Shown: positions 26,262 to 34,570 of the stretch, piece by piece | How the letters are laid out: every line of letters starts with the position of its first letter | How positions within the stretch are numbered: position 1 is the stretch's first letter | Source of the DNA: Burkholderiales bacterium | GTDB lineage: Bacteria; Pseudomonadota; Gammaproteobacteria; Burkholderiales; Ga0077523 | Assembly (NCBI GenBank): GCA_022843925.1 | Contig: JALHMS010000024.1 | Location: 7,285 to 71,284, forward strand | Direction: 5' to 3' | Length of the DNA: 64,000 nt | Position numbers and translations under genes: made by a program | The notes under the pieces: generated by a model | Told to the model about the DNA's origin: nothing | Databases searched by the model: none | The model's input: the letters and a program-made list of their open reading frames with translations, nothing else

Positions 26262-28583
26262 TCACCGCCACTGCTTCTCCTGGTGTGCCCACAGCCCGCC
26301 CGGGAGGCTCCCCGGCTTGATGAAAGCATCCACCACGTTCGAGAGCACCTTGGAAACGTTGTTGTTGAAACCATCAGCGGGCAGCGCCTGACCGAACGCG
26401 ATCGAGCCGCCGCAGAACACACCGCCGTCGTTCGGCGAGTTGAAGAACACCATGTCGCCGCGGATGCGGTAGTCCTGCGATCCACTGAGACCCGGGTACG
26501 GATACAGGATCTCCTCGACCGACAGCAGGTAGTTGTCACTGTGGCCACCCGACGACGCGAGGATCCGCGTGTGCGGCGGCGTGCCGTGGGACAGGTCATA
26601 GCGGTCCAGCTCGATGCCCGCGGCACCACCGTATGCGAGCCCGCTCTCGCCGATCATCTCGCCTTCGACGCCTTCCATGATCCAGTCGACGGTGCGGTGG
26701 TAGCTATCGGGCATCCGCCGGTACGGGCGACTCGTCTCGAAGCCTTCGGCGATGAAGCCGATGCCCACCATCTTCTGCGGCGGACGACCGAGGTTCTTCC
26801 ACAGGCCACTCTTCATGCCCGTGGTCGCGAGATAGTGTTCGCCGGGCCGCGCGTTCCAGGCGCGCATGCCGGAATCGAGCTTGCGCACTTCCATGATCCA
26901 CGGCTCGTCGGGCCGGAAGGCGACGTTCCAGTAGTACCCGTTGCCGCCCATGTAGATGTAGCGCCCGCCGCTCGCGATGTAGTCCTCGGTGGCGTCGAGC
27001 ATCTCCTCGGAGTAGTACTCCGGGTGCGTGCCGCTGATCACGCAGCGGTACGGCTTCAGCGCTTCGATGCCCTCGCGGTGGAGGTCCTCGTCGGTGAGCA
27101 CCTCGTAGTCGTAGCCCTTGTGCTCCAGCCACGCGATGATCGAGAGGTCGGCCGGGAACTGCCACGTGATGCCCATGCTCGAGATGCGGTGCTTCGGCCG
27201 CATGTTCACGATGGGGCGGTGATACGAGCTGTAGCAGACGCCGTTGCCGTCCTCCCACGCGTCGTACGTGGAGAGGCCGAACTCCTTGTTCTTGTACATC
27301 TCGATGTCGATGTCCGTGATGATCGGCGGCTGGCCGGTCATCGGCTGGATGATCTGCGCGTCGAAGCTGAGGTGCTCGTTCGCGTAGGCGAGATAACTCG
27401 CCGTCGGGAACAGGAAGGCGATCGGCGCCTTCGGCACCGCGGCGCGGACGAAGAAGACGATGTACTCCTCGCCGAGGCCCTTGCCCGTGCCGGCGCGAAG
27501 GCGCATTGCGTACGCGCCGCTCTTCAGCGTCGTCGGCAGCGTCACGCTGCGGGTGACGTCCCAGTTCGACGAGATCATCACCTCGTAGTGGAACTCGATC
27601 CCGCCGTACTCGTGCGGCGCGAGACGGAAGCAGTCGTTGCGACCACTCCAGTTCCAGCCCGTCTGCCCGCGCACCGGGCGGTTGTAGCCTTCGGCGTGCA
27701 GGCCGTGCGGACCGACGTCGATCACGGTGTCGCCGATGCCGCGATCGGTGTAGCCGGCACTCGTGTCCCAGAACGCGACCAATCCCTCGCGCGACGGGGC
27801 GCCACCCTGCGCAATCTTCAGCAGTTCCTCCCACGCGAGCGGTCGGTCGTAGAGCATCGGCCGGTCGAGCTTGCCGCAGAAGGTCTGCGACACGAACTCG
27901 CCGCGCGTCTCGTGGAAGTCGCGCGAGCCCGCCATCAGGAACGGCGTCTCGGGGAGATGCTTCTGCCGGAAGCGGAACACCTCGCTCACGTGCGAGCGGT
28001 AGTCGATGGGGCTCACGCGCCCCAGCAGGCTGTTGTAGCGGTTCGCCACGCTCTCCTGGTGCACCGTGGCGCGGCCGGTCTTAGCATCGAACGACGCGGC
28101 GACGAAGTACCACATCTCCGGAAGCAGGGCGACCTCGGTCTGGACGTAGTCGACCTCGTCGCCCTGCCCCACCCAAAACTCCAGATGACCGCGCTGCGTG
28201 ATGCCGAGGCAGTAGCCGAAGTTGCGCTGGTTGTGCCAGCGGCCCACGAGCGCCTGACGCAGCCCGGCGAGCGGCAGACTCGAGTACACGAAGGCGCAGA
28301 TCGTGAGGCTGCCTTCGAGCGCGAGCTTGCGGTCCGGGTCCGCCACCTCCAGGAACGAGCCGAGCTGCGTGTACTGCTTGCGCACGGCCCACTCGCCGTT
28401 GGCCTCGCAGGCGATCTCCTCCTCGATCATGCCGGGCCCGGCCGGATGCTCGTCGCCGTGGATCAACCGGACCAGCTGTGCCTGCGCCTGCGTGGTGCCG
28501 TCGGCATTGACGTGGAAGTCGATGGTGTCCCCGGGCTTGACGGAGATCTTGTTCGTGTAGCCGAACAGCTTTACCTGTGCCAT
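26262..28583 (-). CDS. N,N-dimethylformamidase large (beta) subunit
   Basis: A 773-residue homologue of the DmfA2 catalytic subunit (about 762 residues), which hydrolyses N,N-dimethylformamide to dimethylamine and formate. The N-terminal half contains a LamG-like jelly-roll (about 60-250), and the C-terminal half the family-specific catalytic region. The iron centre I recall for the Paracoccus enzyme uses two Tyr and one Glu (Tyr399, Tyr440, Glu521). Here Tyr400 (LAYANEH), Tyr440 (LSTYDAWEDG) and Glu522 (SGTHPEYYSEE) occupy matching places. It is the last gene of the operon, 18 bp after the LivM fusion that supplies an alpha-like domain; no separate alpha gene exists here. Substrate could be another small N-substituted amide. 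Confidence 0.85.
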   Translation of the reverse strand: MAQVKLFGYTNKISVKPGDTIDFHVNADGTTQAQAQLVRLIHGDEHPAGPGMIEEEIACEANGEWAVRKQYTQLGSFLEVADPDRKLALEGSLTICAFVYSSLPLAGLRQALVGRWHNQRNFGYCLGITQRGHLEFWVGQGDEVDYVQTEVALLPEMWYFVAASFDAKTGRATVHQESVANRYNSLLGRVSPIDYRSHVSEVFRFRQKHLPETPFLMAGSRDFHETRGEFVSQTFCGKLDRPMLYDRPLAWEELLKIAQGGAPSREGLVAFWDTSAGYTDRGIGDTVIDVGPHGLHAEGYNRPVRGQTGWNWSGRNDCFRLAPHEYGGIEFHYEVMISSNWDVTRSVTLPTTLKSGAYAMRLRAGTGKGLGEEYIVFFVRAAVPKAPIAFLFPTASYLAYANEHLSFDAQIIQPMTGQPPIITDIDIEMYKNKEFGLSTYDAWEDGNGVCYSSYHRPIVNMRPKHRISSMGITWQFPADLSIIAWLEHKGYDYEVLTDEDLHREGIEALKPYRCVISGTHPEYYSEEMLDATEDYIASGGRYIYMGGNGYYWNVAFRPDEPWIMEVRKLDSGMRAWNARPGEHYLATTGMKSGLWKNLGRPPQKMVGIGFIAEGFETSRPYRRMPDSYHRTVDWIMEGVEGEMIGESGLAYGGAAGIELDRYDLSHGTPPHTRILASSGGHSDNYLLSVEEILYPYPGLSGSQDYRIRGDMVFFNSPNDGGVFCGGSIAFGQALPADGFNNNVSKVLSNVVDAFIKPGSLPGGLWAHQEKQWR

Positions 28584-28601
28584 GGGAATCGATGCTCCGG
28601 G

Positions 28602-30239
28602 CTATGACTCGAGGAGGTCCTGCACGCGGCGCATGAAGATGCCGTGGTAGGCCTCCTCCTGGGATGCGTAGATCCGGTCCTCGACGATGCGGGGCGCCAC
28701 ACCGCGCTGGCCCGACAGCGCGACGATGCGGTAGGCCTTGAAGGGCTCGACGGCGATGATCGCGTACTTGTCCGACAGGGGTGCGCGGCGGAAGTAGAGC
28801 AGGAGCCGCTCGAGCGCCTCGCTGTGCTGGCCGAGCGGCGACTTGCGGTGTTCCTCGATGACCTCGGGCGACACGAGCTTCTTCAGGTAGTCGCGCTGCA
28901 TCTTGTCGTAGCGGCGCCAGTAGATGAGGTCCTTGTCACGGGTCTCGGTGGCTTCTTCCGGCAGCATCTCGCCTCCTTTCTCGGCACGGGTGGATCGGCG
29001 CTCGCTCTTCTTCTTGTCGCGCCATGCGCGGAACTGCGGCTTGATGCCGAAGAGCCCGCCGCGCAGGAACAGGACGACGCCCAGCATGATCGCGCCGATG
29101 ATGATCAGCCGGATGGGTCCGAGGGACAGCAGCGCCTTGTCGAGGAAGATCACGATGGCCGCCCCGGCCACCGCCCCTTCCGCGCGGCCGATGCCGCCGA
29201 TCACCAGCATCGCGACGCCGAGCAGGACGGTGTCGAAGCTGAAGATCGAGAACGACACGCCGCGGTAGTGCGCCGTGTAGAAGCCGCCGATGAACCCGAG
29301 CGCGATCGACGACACGACGAACACCATGATCCGCGCCTGCCGGAAGTTGACGCCGGTGGCCTCGGCGAACGCCTCCCGCTTCTCGGGCGCCATGCGCAGC
29401 ACGCGGCCGATGCGCTTCCCGTTCACGAACCGGAAGAGCACGAGTGCCAGCACCATGAGGGTCAGACACGCGAAGTAGGCGACGAGCGACTGCGTGGCGT
29501 CGTCCCAGTGCTCGGAGATGTAGGTGTCGGCGCCGTAGAGACCACCCGTGGACGATCCGAAGATCTTCGACTGCAGGGCGTACACCCGACACAACTCGTT
29601 GAGCCCGAGCGTGAGCAGCGCGTAGTAGAAGCCGTCCAGCCGCGTCGCGGGAATCGCGATGATGAGTCCGAAGACGAGCCCGATCGCGGACCCGATGAAG
29701 GGCAACACGTACCAGGGGACGCCGAGATTGATCGACAGCCACGCCGTACCGAAGCCGGCCGCGCCGACCACCGCGTACGTCGCGAGCGAGTAGATGCCCG
29801 CGGTGCCGATCACCAGCATCCAGACGAGATTGATCGCCGCGTAGATCGCGAAGGTGGCGCCTGCGGTGAGCAGCGTGGTCTGGTAGTCCTCGGGCATCAG
29901 CCACGGCGCGATGACCATGAACGACAGCGCCATCACCCACCAGAGCGGACGCTTGTCGACGATGGTCTTCTCGCGACGCATCGTCTTCGGGTTGTACTCG
30001 CCGCGGATGTTGAGCAGGCGCCGGCGGGTGGGCCAGTAGCGCTTGCGGTTCCACGTCCAGCCGCCGTGTCCCGGCCACTTGTAGTAGAGGCGCGGGCGGC
30101 CCACCGGGAACATCTCGACCTTCGACTGGCGGGTCTCGTCCCACGGCTCCTGCGGCGGACGATGGGGCAGCGTCGGCTGCGAATCCTCCGCGCGGTCCAC
30201 GCCCCAGCCGAACAGCGGATTGCGCCAGAAGTTTGCCAT
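28602..30239 (-). CDS. LivM-type ABC permease fused to an N,N-dimethylformamidase alpha-like domain
   Basis: A 545-residue protein. Residues 1-97 are a soluble, Trp/Arg-rich extension, unusual for LivM. Residues about 98-398 are the permease, with ATRLDGFYYALLTLGLNELCR and VAMLVIGGIGRAEGAVAGA. After a basic linker (FRAWRDKKKSERRS), residues about 433-545 resemble the dimethylformamidase small subunit (DmfA1, about 130 residues): IEEHRKSPLGQHSEALERLL, LYFRRAPLSDKYAI, FKAYRIVAL, and YASQEEAYHGIFMRRVQDL. The catalytic subunit is encoded next, and no free alpha gene is present. The tail is predicted to be cytoplasmic, so the amidase would assemble on its importer. The gene starts 1 bp after the livH stop. 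Confidence 0.85.
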   Translation of the reverse strand: MANFWRNPLFGWGVDRAEDSQPTLPHRPPQEPWDETRQSKVEMFPVGRPRLYYKWPGHGGWTWNRKRYWPTRRRLLNIRGEYNPKTMRREKTIVDKRPLWWVMALSFMVIAPWLMPEDYQTTLLTAGATFAIYAAINLVWMLVIGTAGIYSLATYAVVGAAGFGTAWLSINLGVPWYVLPFIGSAIGLVFGLIIAIPATRLDGFYYALLTLGLNELCRVYALQSKIFGSSTGGLYGADTYISEHWDDATQSLVAYFACLTLMVLALVLFRFVNGKRIGRVLRMAPEKREAFAEATGVNFRQARIMVFVVSSIALGFIGGFYTAHYRGVSFSIFSFDTVLLGVAMLVIGGIGRAEGAVAGAAIVIFLDKALLSLGPIRLIIIGAIMLGVVLFLRGGLFGIKPQFRAWRDKKKSERRSTRAEKGGEMLPEEATETRDKDLIYWRRYDKMQRDYLKKLVSPEVIEEHRKSPLGQHSEALERLLLYFRRAPLSDKYAIIAVEPFKAYRIVALSGQRGVAPRIVEDRIYASQEEAYHGIFMRRVQDLLES

Positions 30240-30240
30240 G

Positions 30241-31122
30241 TCAGGCCTCCCTCGCCCGGTCGAGGATGCCGGCGATGCCTCGGGGCCGCACGAGCAGGAT
30301 GGCGATGATGAGGATGAACTGCGTGATGAGGACGTACTGGCCGCCCAGCGTGACGCTCGTGATCGCCTCGTTGAAGCCCAGGATCACGGCCGCGATGACC
30401 GCGCCCTGCACGCTGCCCAGGCCGCCGCAGAGCGCGATGCTCACCCCCTTGATCATCGGCGTGAGCCCGCCGAACGGCGAGATGTAGTAGGTCTGCGAGA
30501 GCAGCACCGCCGCGAGCCCTGCCATGCCGCCGGTGATGGCCATCACGTAGAACCCGGTGCTGCGGACCCCGATGCCGACGATGGAGGCCGCGTGCGGGTT
30601 CATCATCATCGCGCGGATCTCCAGCCCTCGGCGGCTGCTGCGCATCCACAGCACGACCGCCGCGACGAACGCGATCGACGTCACGACGTTGCCGATCTTG
30701 TCGGCCGTGAGCGCCATGTCGCCGAGCATCACGCTCCAGCTGCCGAAGATGTCCGGGAGATTCTTGGAACGAGGTCCGAACCACCACATCAGGCCTTGCG
30801 TGCCGATGAGGCTGATCGCGAGCGTCGCGATGAGACCGCGCACGTTGAAATTCGGTTTGTCGTGGATGGGGATGAACGCGAGCGCACACACGACGATGCC
30901 CGCGAACGCGCCCGACAGGATGCCCGCCGCCAGCACGACGGCGCCGTTCTCCGAGAGGAACTGCGCGGCGTACCAAGCCCCGTAGCCGGCGAACGCGAAG
31001 ATGAATCCGTAGGCGAGGTTGATGAGCCCGACGCTGGACCACGTGATCGAGATGCCGATCGCGAGCGTGCCGTAGATGCATGAGAGCACGATCGCGTTGG
31101 TGATGATGAACCCGAGATCCAT
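30241..31122 (-). CDS. LivH-type ABC transporter permease
   Basis: A 293-residue inner-membrane permease. SITWSSVGLINLAYGFIFAFAGYGAW, EIRAMMMNPHAASIVGIG, and MIKGVSIALCGGLGSVQGAV are LivH signatures. ATG 31122 is preferred because GGGAG lies 8 nt upstream; a GTG at 31128 overlapping the livF stop is the alternative. It pairs with the LivM fusion encoded directly downstream. It is distant from the LivH at 7,297, so the two transporters are not a recent duplication. Confidence 0.9.
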   Translation of the reverse strand: MDLGFIITNAIVLSCIYGTLAIGISITWSSVGLINLAYGFIFAFAGYGAWYAAQFLSENGAVVLAAGILSGAFAGIVVCALAFIPIHDKPNFNVRGLIATLAISLIGTQGLMWWFGPRSKNLPDIFGSWSVMLGDMALTADKIGNVVTSIAFVAAVVLWMRSSRRGLEIRAMMMNPHAASIVGIGVRSTGFYVMAITGGMAGLAAVLLSQTYYISPFGGLTPMIKGVSIALCGGLGSVQGAVIAAVILGFNEAITSVTLGGQYVLITQFILIIAILLVRPRGIAGILDRAREA

Positions 31123-31124
31123 CG

Positions 31125-31850
31125 TCACAGCTCCCGAACGGTGTGCAGGGTCATCGAGGCGCCCGCCTCGCCCTTGAGCTTGCCGACGTGCATCCCGATG
31201 ATCCGGTCGACGCGGCCTTCGAGGAGCGAGACGTTCTGCTCGGCGATCACCATGGCCGACTGGCCGAGGTCGACGCCCATCAACGCGTCCATCACGCCCT
31301 TGCCGATCTTCGGCGCGAGACCCAGCGACGGTTCGTCGACGAGGAAGAGCGCCGCTTCGGCCATGAGCCCGCGACCGATCGACACCATGCGCCGCTCCCC
31401 GCCGGAGAGTCGCCCGACGGGCGTGCGCATCAGCTTGTGCAGCGGCGGAAAGATCTCCAGCACGCGCGCCTTGCGCTGGGCGCGTTCCTTCCAGGCCCGC
31501 GGCGTGAACGCACCGGAGTCGAGATGCTCCTCCACCGTGAGGCCGTGGAAGATCTCGTCGCCCTGCGGGATCAGCGCGAGGCCCTGACGTACCACTTCGT
31601 GCGTGTAGCGCCCGGGGCCCTGGCTGCGGGTGCGACCGACCTCGACGCCGTTCAACAGGATGGATCCGCGCTGCCAGCCGGTGAGGCCGGCGATCGCGTA
31701 GAAGAGCGTCGACTTGCCGTGACCGTTCAGACCCACGATGCCGAGACGCTCGCCCGCATGCACGACGAGGTCGAGGTCGTGCAGGACGCGCATCGGGCCG
31801 TACCCGGCGGACAGCCCCTTCACGCGGAGAACGGCGGCGCGCTCACTCAT
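31125..31850 (-). CDS. LivF-type ABC transporter ATPase
   Basis: A 241-residue ATPase. Walker A is GLNGHGKST, the signature LSGGERRMVSIGRGL, and Walker B LFLVDEPSLGLAP. It has the usual LivF QGDEIFHGLTVEEHL segment. The C-terminus MTLHTVREL ends in a short overlap region with livH; the N-terminus overlaps the upstream livG by 8 nt, showing a coupled operon. Confidence 0.9.
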   Translation of the reverse strand: MSERAAVLRVKGLSAGYGPMRVLHDLDLVVHAGERLGIVGLNGHGKSTLFYAIAGLTGWQRGSILLNGVEVGRTRSQGPGRYTHEVVRQGLALIPQGDEIFHGLTVEEHLDSGAFTPRAWKERAQRKARVLEIFPPLHKLMRTPVGRLSGGERRMVSIGRGLMAEAALFLVDEPSLGLAPKIGKGVMDALMGVDLGQSAMVIAEQNVSLLEGRVDRIIGMHVGKLKGEAGASMTLHTVREL

Positions 31851-32601
31851 CGAGGCTGCCCTCCACGACGTTCTCGAAGTACGCGGCGTGCACCTTCGGA
31901 TCGGTGAGCACGTCCGCGAGCGAGCCCTGCGCGATGGTCTCGCCGGCGTCCATCACCATGACGCGGTCGGCAATCGTCTCGAGCAGCTCGATGCGGTGCT
32001 CGACGATGATGACGCTGATGTTCATCTCCTTCGAGAGCAGGCGGATCAGATGGTCGATCTCGTCGACCTCCGAGTTGATGAGGCCCGCGGCAGGTTCGTC
32101 CATCAGCAGCAGCTTCGGCCGCCGCATGAGCAGGCAGGCGAGCAGCAGCTTGCGGCGGTTCAGCGTCTCGAGCTTCACGGTGGGTTCGTCCGGCGCGACC
32201 TTGAAGCCCACCAGCTCGGCGCCGTACTCGGCATCGAAGCGCGTGAGGTAGGGCGCGAAGGCCTGCCGTGCCGCCTTGAACGTCTCGCCCACGGTGAGTT
32301 CGTCAGGGACGACGGGCGTCTGGTACGTGCGACCGATGCCGAGGCGTGCCCGGGCATACAGCGGCAGCTTCGTGATGTCGGCGCCCTCGTACGTCACGCG
32401 TCCGGTCTTCGGCTGGATGCGGCCGGAGAGCACCTCGAAGAGGCTCGTCTTGCCCGCACCGTTGGGGCCGATGATCCCGAGCACCTCGCCGCGATCCACG
32501 TGCAGGCCGATGCCGTGCAGGATCTCGCGACCGCCGAGATCGAGGTGGATGCCTTCGCAGGCGAAGAGCGGCCCCGCGGGGCGTGCGATGGACGGAGTCA
32601 A
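31843..32601 (-). CDS. LivG-type ABC transporter ATPase
   Basis: A 252-residue ATPase from a TTG start; no ATG fits. Walker A is GPNGAGKTS, the LivG segment GIGRTYQTPVVPDELTVGET, and Walker B LLLMDEPAAGL. The ABC signature is degenerate: LETLNRRKLLLACLL where LSxGQxRRLEIARAL is usual. Together with the LivF partner, which has a normal signature, one composite ATP site would be non-canonical. The first gene after the binding protein, separated by 121 bp. Confidence 0.87.
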   Translation of the reverse strand: MTPSIARPAGPLFACEGIHLDLGGREILHGIGLHVDRGEVLGIIGPNGAGKTSLFEVLSGRIQPKTGRVTYEGADITKLPLYARARLGIGRTYQTPVVPDELTVGETFKAARQAFAPYLTRFDAEYGAELVGFKVAPDEPTVKLETLNRRKLLLACLLMRRPKLLLMDEPAAGLINSEVDEIDHLIRLLSKEMNISVIIVEHRIELLETIADRVMVMDAGETIAQGSLADVLTDPKVHAAYFENVVEGSLDE

Positions 32602-32722
32602 GACAGGGTCCGTGAATGAATCCAGGAAGGCGCTACGACATCTTCACGCGGACCGCGCGCCGCGCCGCGGACCCCCGAAGGTCCGCGGCACGACGGCGCT
32701 GCCTGCACCGGGCGTTCCCGGG

Positions 32723-34015
32723 TCAGGTCCACCAGGGCGCTTTCATCAGCCCCGATTCCTTGATCTCGTACGGATAGATGATCTTGTGCTCCTTGTTCTG
32801 CACCTGGACGTAGAGCTGGCTCATCCCCTTCTCGAGTTCCTTCGCCGTCACCTCGAACCCGTTGTCCGGGAAATGCGCGGCTTCCTGCCACGGATTGCGC
32901 ATGTCCATCAGGCCGCACACGCCGCGGTACGGATTGGCGCGGATCCAGTCGCAGACCGCCTTGAAGTTGTTGGGGTCCTTGGTGGCCTCCCAGGCGGCCT
33001 TCAGGTAGTAGGCGATGTCGTAGCCGTTGCCGGTGTAGACGAGCCCCATGATCCCCGGGAAGCGCTTCTTGTACTTGGCGCGGAAGGCGTTGCCCTTCTC
33101 GTCGGCGTACACGCCGAGCACCGTGCTCCAGCAGAAGCCGTTGGCGGCTTCGCCGGCGAGCGTGAGGAACTCGGGTTGCGAGGGACCGTACTGCAGGTAG
33201 ACGAGGGAGTCCTTCACGGGGTTCGCTCGGAACTGCTTGCAGAACGCGGCGTACTCGGCGGCCACCCAGTGGTCGATCATGATGGCGCCGGCATCCACTT
33301 CCTTCAGCTTCTGGATGACCGGGGCCCAGTCCTGGACCGGGAACTGGATGTCGGTGACCGCAGCCACCTGGAAGTTGCTCTTCTTCAGCGCCGCCTGCGC
33401 TGCCTTCGAGATCGTCTGGCAGTACGCGACCTGCTCCTGGACGATGTGCACCTTGCGGTTCTTCGGCTTCCACTTGCCGGAAGCTTCCATCGCGGCCAGC
33501 CAGATCGGGTACGTGTACCCGTAGTGCACCTCGGACGGGTCGGTCTGGAAGATGTGGCTGTACTTCACCGGGTTGGCCTTGAAGGCCTCGGTCGCGGCGC
33601 GTTGCGTGTTGCCCTGGAGGTACGGCGCCTTGTACTTGGCGGACGCATCCATCGCGGGGATCGGCACGAAGAGGAACGCGTTCGAGATCGCGTGGACCTT
33701 CGCGTCGACGCAGGCGGCGATGGCCTGCTGGCAGCTCTCGGGCGAGAGCTTGTCGACGTCGGTCACGAAGAGCTTCAACGGGCGGCCGAGGATGCCGCCG
33801 GCTGCGTTGATCTCCTCCATGGCGAGCGTCGTGCCGTTCAGGTGGTCGAGGTCGTCGGCCACGCCGGCGGCGGCGGTCTGCGAGGTCGGCACGCCGAGGA
33901 CGATGGGCGCGCCCGCCGCCTGCGCGGACCGGGGAAGACTGAAGGGCACCGCGGACGTCGCGAGGCCGGCAGCGGCGCTGCCCAGCAACTGGCGACGGGT
34001 GATTTTTCCAGACAT
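32723..34015 (-). CDS. Tat-exported substrate-binding protein of the LivK/AmiC family
   Basis: A 430-residue type I binding protein. The start MSGKITRRQLLGSAAAG at 34015 follows AAGGAG and carries a twin-arginine signal with cleavage near SAQA-AG. Motifs such as IVLGVPTSQTAAAG, LAMEEINAAGGILGRPLKL and DHWVAAEYAAFCKQFRANP suit the short-chain amide/urea/branched-chain group. It is the first gene of the operon that ends with dimethylformamidase, so the ligand is probably a small amide. Tat export implies folding before translocation. Confidence 0.9.
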   Translation of the reverse strand: MSGKITRRQLLGSAAAGLATSAVPFSLPRSAQAAGAPIVLGVPTSQTAAAGVADDLDHLNGTTLAMEEINAAGGILGRPLKLFVTDVDKLSPESCQQAIAACVDAKVHAISNAFLFVPIPAMDASAKYKAPYLQGNTQRAATEAFKANPVKYSHIFQTDPSEVHYGYTYPIWLAAMEASGKWKPKNRKVHIVQEQVAYCQTISKAAQAALKKSNFQVAAVTDIQFPVQDWAPVIQKLKEVDAGAIMIDHWVAAEYAAFCKQFRANPVKDSLVYLQYGPSQPEFLTLAGEAANGFCWSTVLGVYADEKGNAFRAKYKKRFPGIMGLVYTGNGYDIAYYLKAAWEATKDPNNFKAVCDWIRANPYRGVCGLMDMRNPWQEAAHFPDNGFEVTAKELEKGMSQLYVQVQNKEHKIIYPYEIKESGLMKAPWWT

Positions 34016-34570
34016 GCGTGCAATCTCCTTGGACGTTTCCGTCTGCGAAGCGGCCCGCCATCGCGGACGCATCCGGCACCGGGCGCCGGGAGAGCATTCC
34101 GCGGACGATGGGCCGCGCCTTCGAAACTGCATCCGTGACTGCACTGAATCTGGGTGCTGCCGGCAAGGTGTGAACCGGGCCGGAGCGGGTCGGGCTTTGC
34201 CGACCTCGGGACTGCCAACCGCCATCGGGAAGGGGCATGGATGCGATCGAACTTTGTGCATCACATGCAACTTTTTCCACTTGGGTGAATTTGGCGACAT
34301 CCAGCCGGATCTGTCAACCGTTGCACGCGGATGGCGCACCGGCGCCTTCTTTGGAGGCATGCCGGCGCCATGTCGCCGTGGGACTGCCCGCGCACGAAAC
34401 CGCGCAGAACGGCGTTCGCGTTCGCGTGCCTTTGCGTACTCACACCACGGTCGCGGGATAATCCGGCCAGCCGTCCGAAGTCGGAGTCACCGCCTCGGAT
34501 GGCACCCGGTGCGTCTGGCGCAGCGATTGCGAGACGCGCTCTTTTCCCCATCCACGACGAGATCCATGCC
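34016..34570. promoter_or_regulatory. Divergent control region between the binding-protein and formamidase genes
   Basis: 555 bp with no supported gene. It holds the promoters of the leftward importer/dimethylformamidase operon and the rightward formamidase gene. The least GC-rich part, 34,245-34,300, contains the palindrome TGCATCACATGCA. No regulator gene is present in this island, so control may be from a distant gene. Confidence 0.5.
34257..34269. promoter_or_regulatory. Perfect palindrome TGCAT-CAC-ATGCA, candidate regulator site
   Basis: Five-base arms with a 3-bp centre in the shared upstream region of the two amide-utilisation transcription units. The size resembles sites of GntR/FadR-type regulators (TGnnnnnnnnnCA). 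The assignment is tentative. Confidence 0.35.

Larger units (their letters stand above)
25853..26275 (+). pseudogene. Remnant of an RHS/YD-repeat protein gene
   Basis: One continuous frame reads RHS repeats: TYTYDAGDRPTQITGS and TITRTYENGARRF, then LTYTYDAASR with GGTVDYAYSSEFDRF, then NQLTGLTYKRNTLGDLT. It is interrupted by only two TGA codons (25,979 and after GAGSCAGGA near 26,187), each inside a 52-nt repeated element. It has no start, no signal sequence and no toxin C-terminus, and it abuts the 3' end of the dimethylformamidase gene on the other strand. It is a decayed fragment of a large polymorphic-toxin-type gene. Confidence 0.75.

Noticed and set aside
26283-28607. 774-codon plus-strand frame opposite the dimethylformamidase gene
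   Set aside because: Exact mirror of a gene with recognised catalytic residues; no start signal or family.
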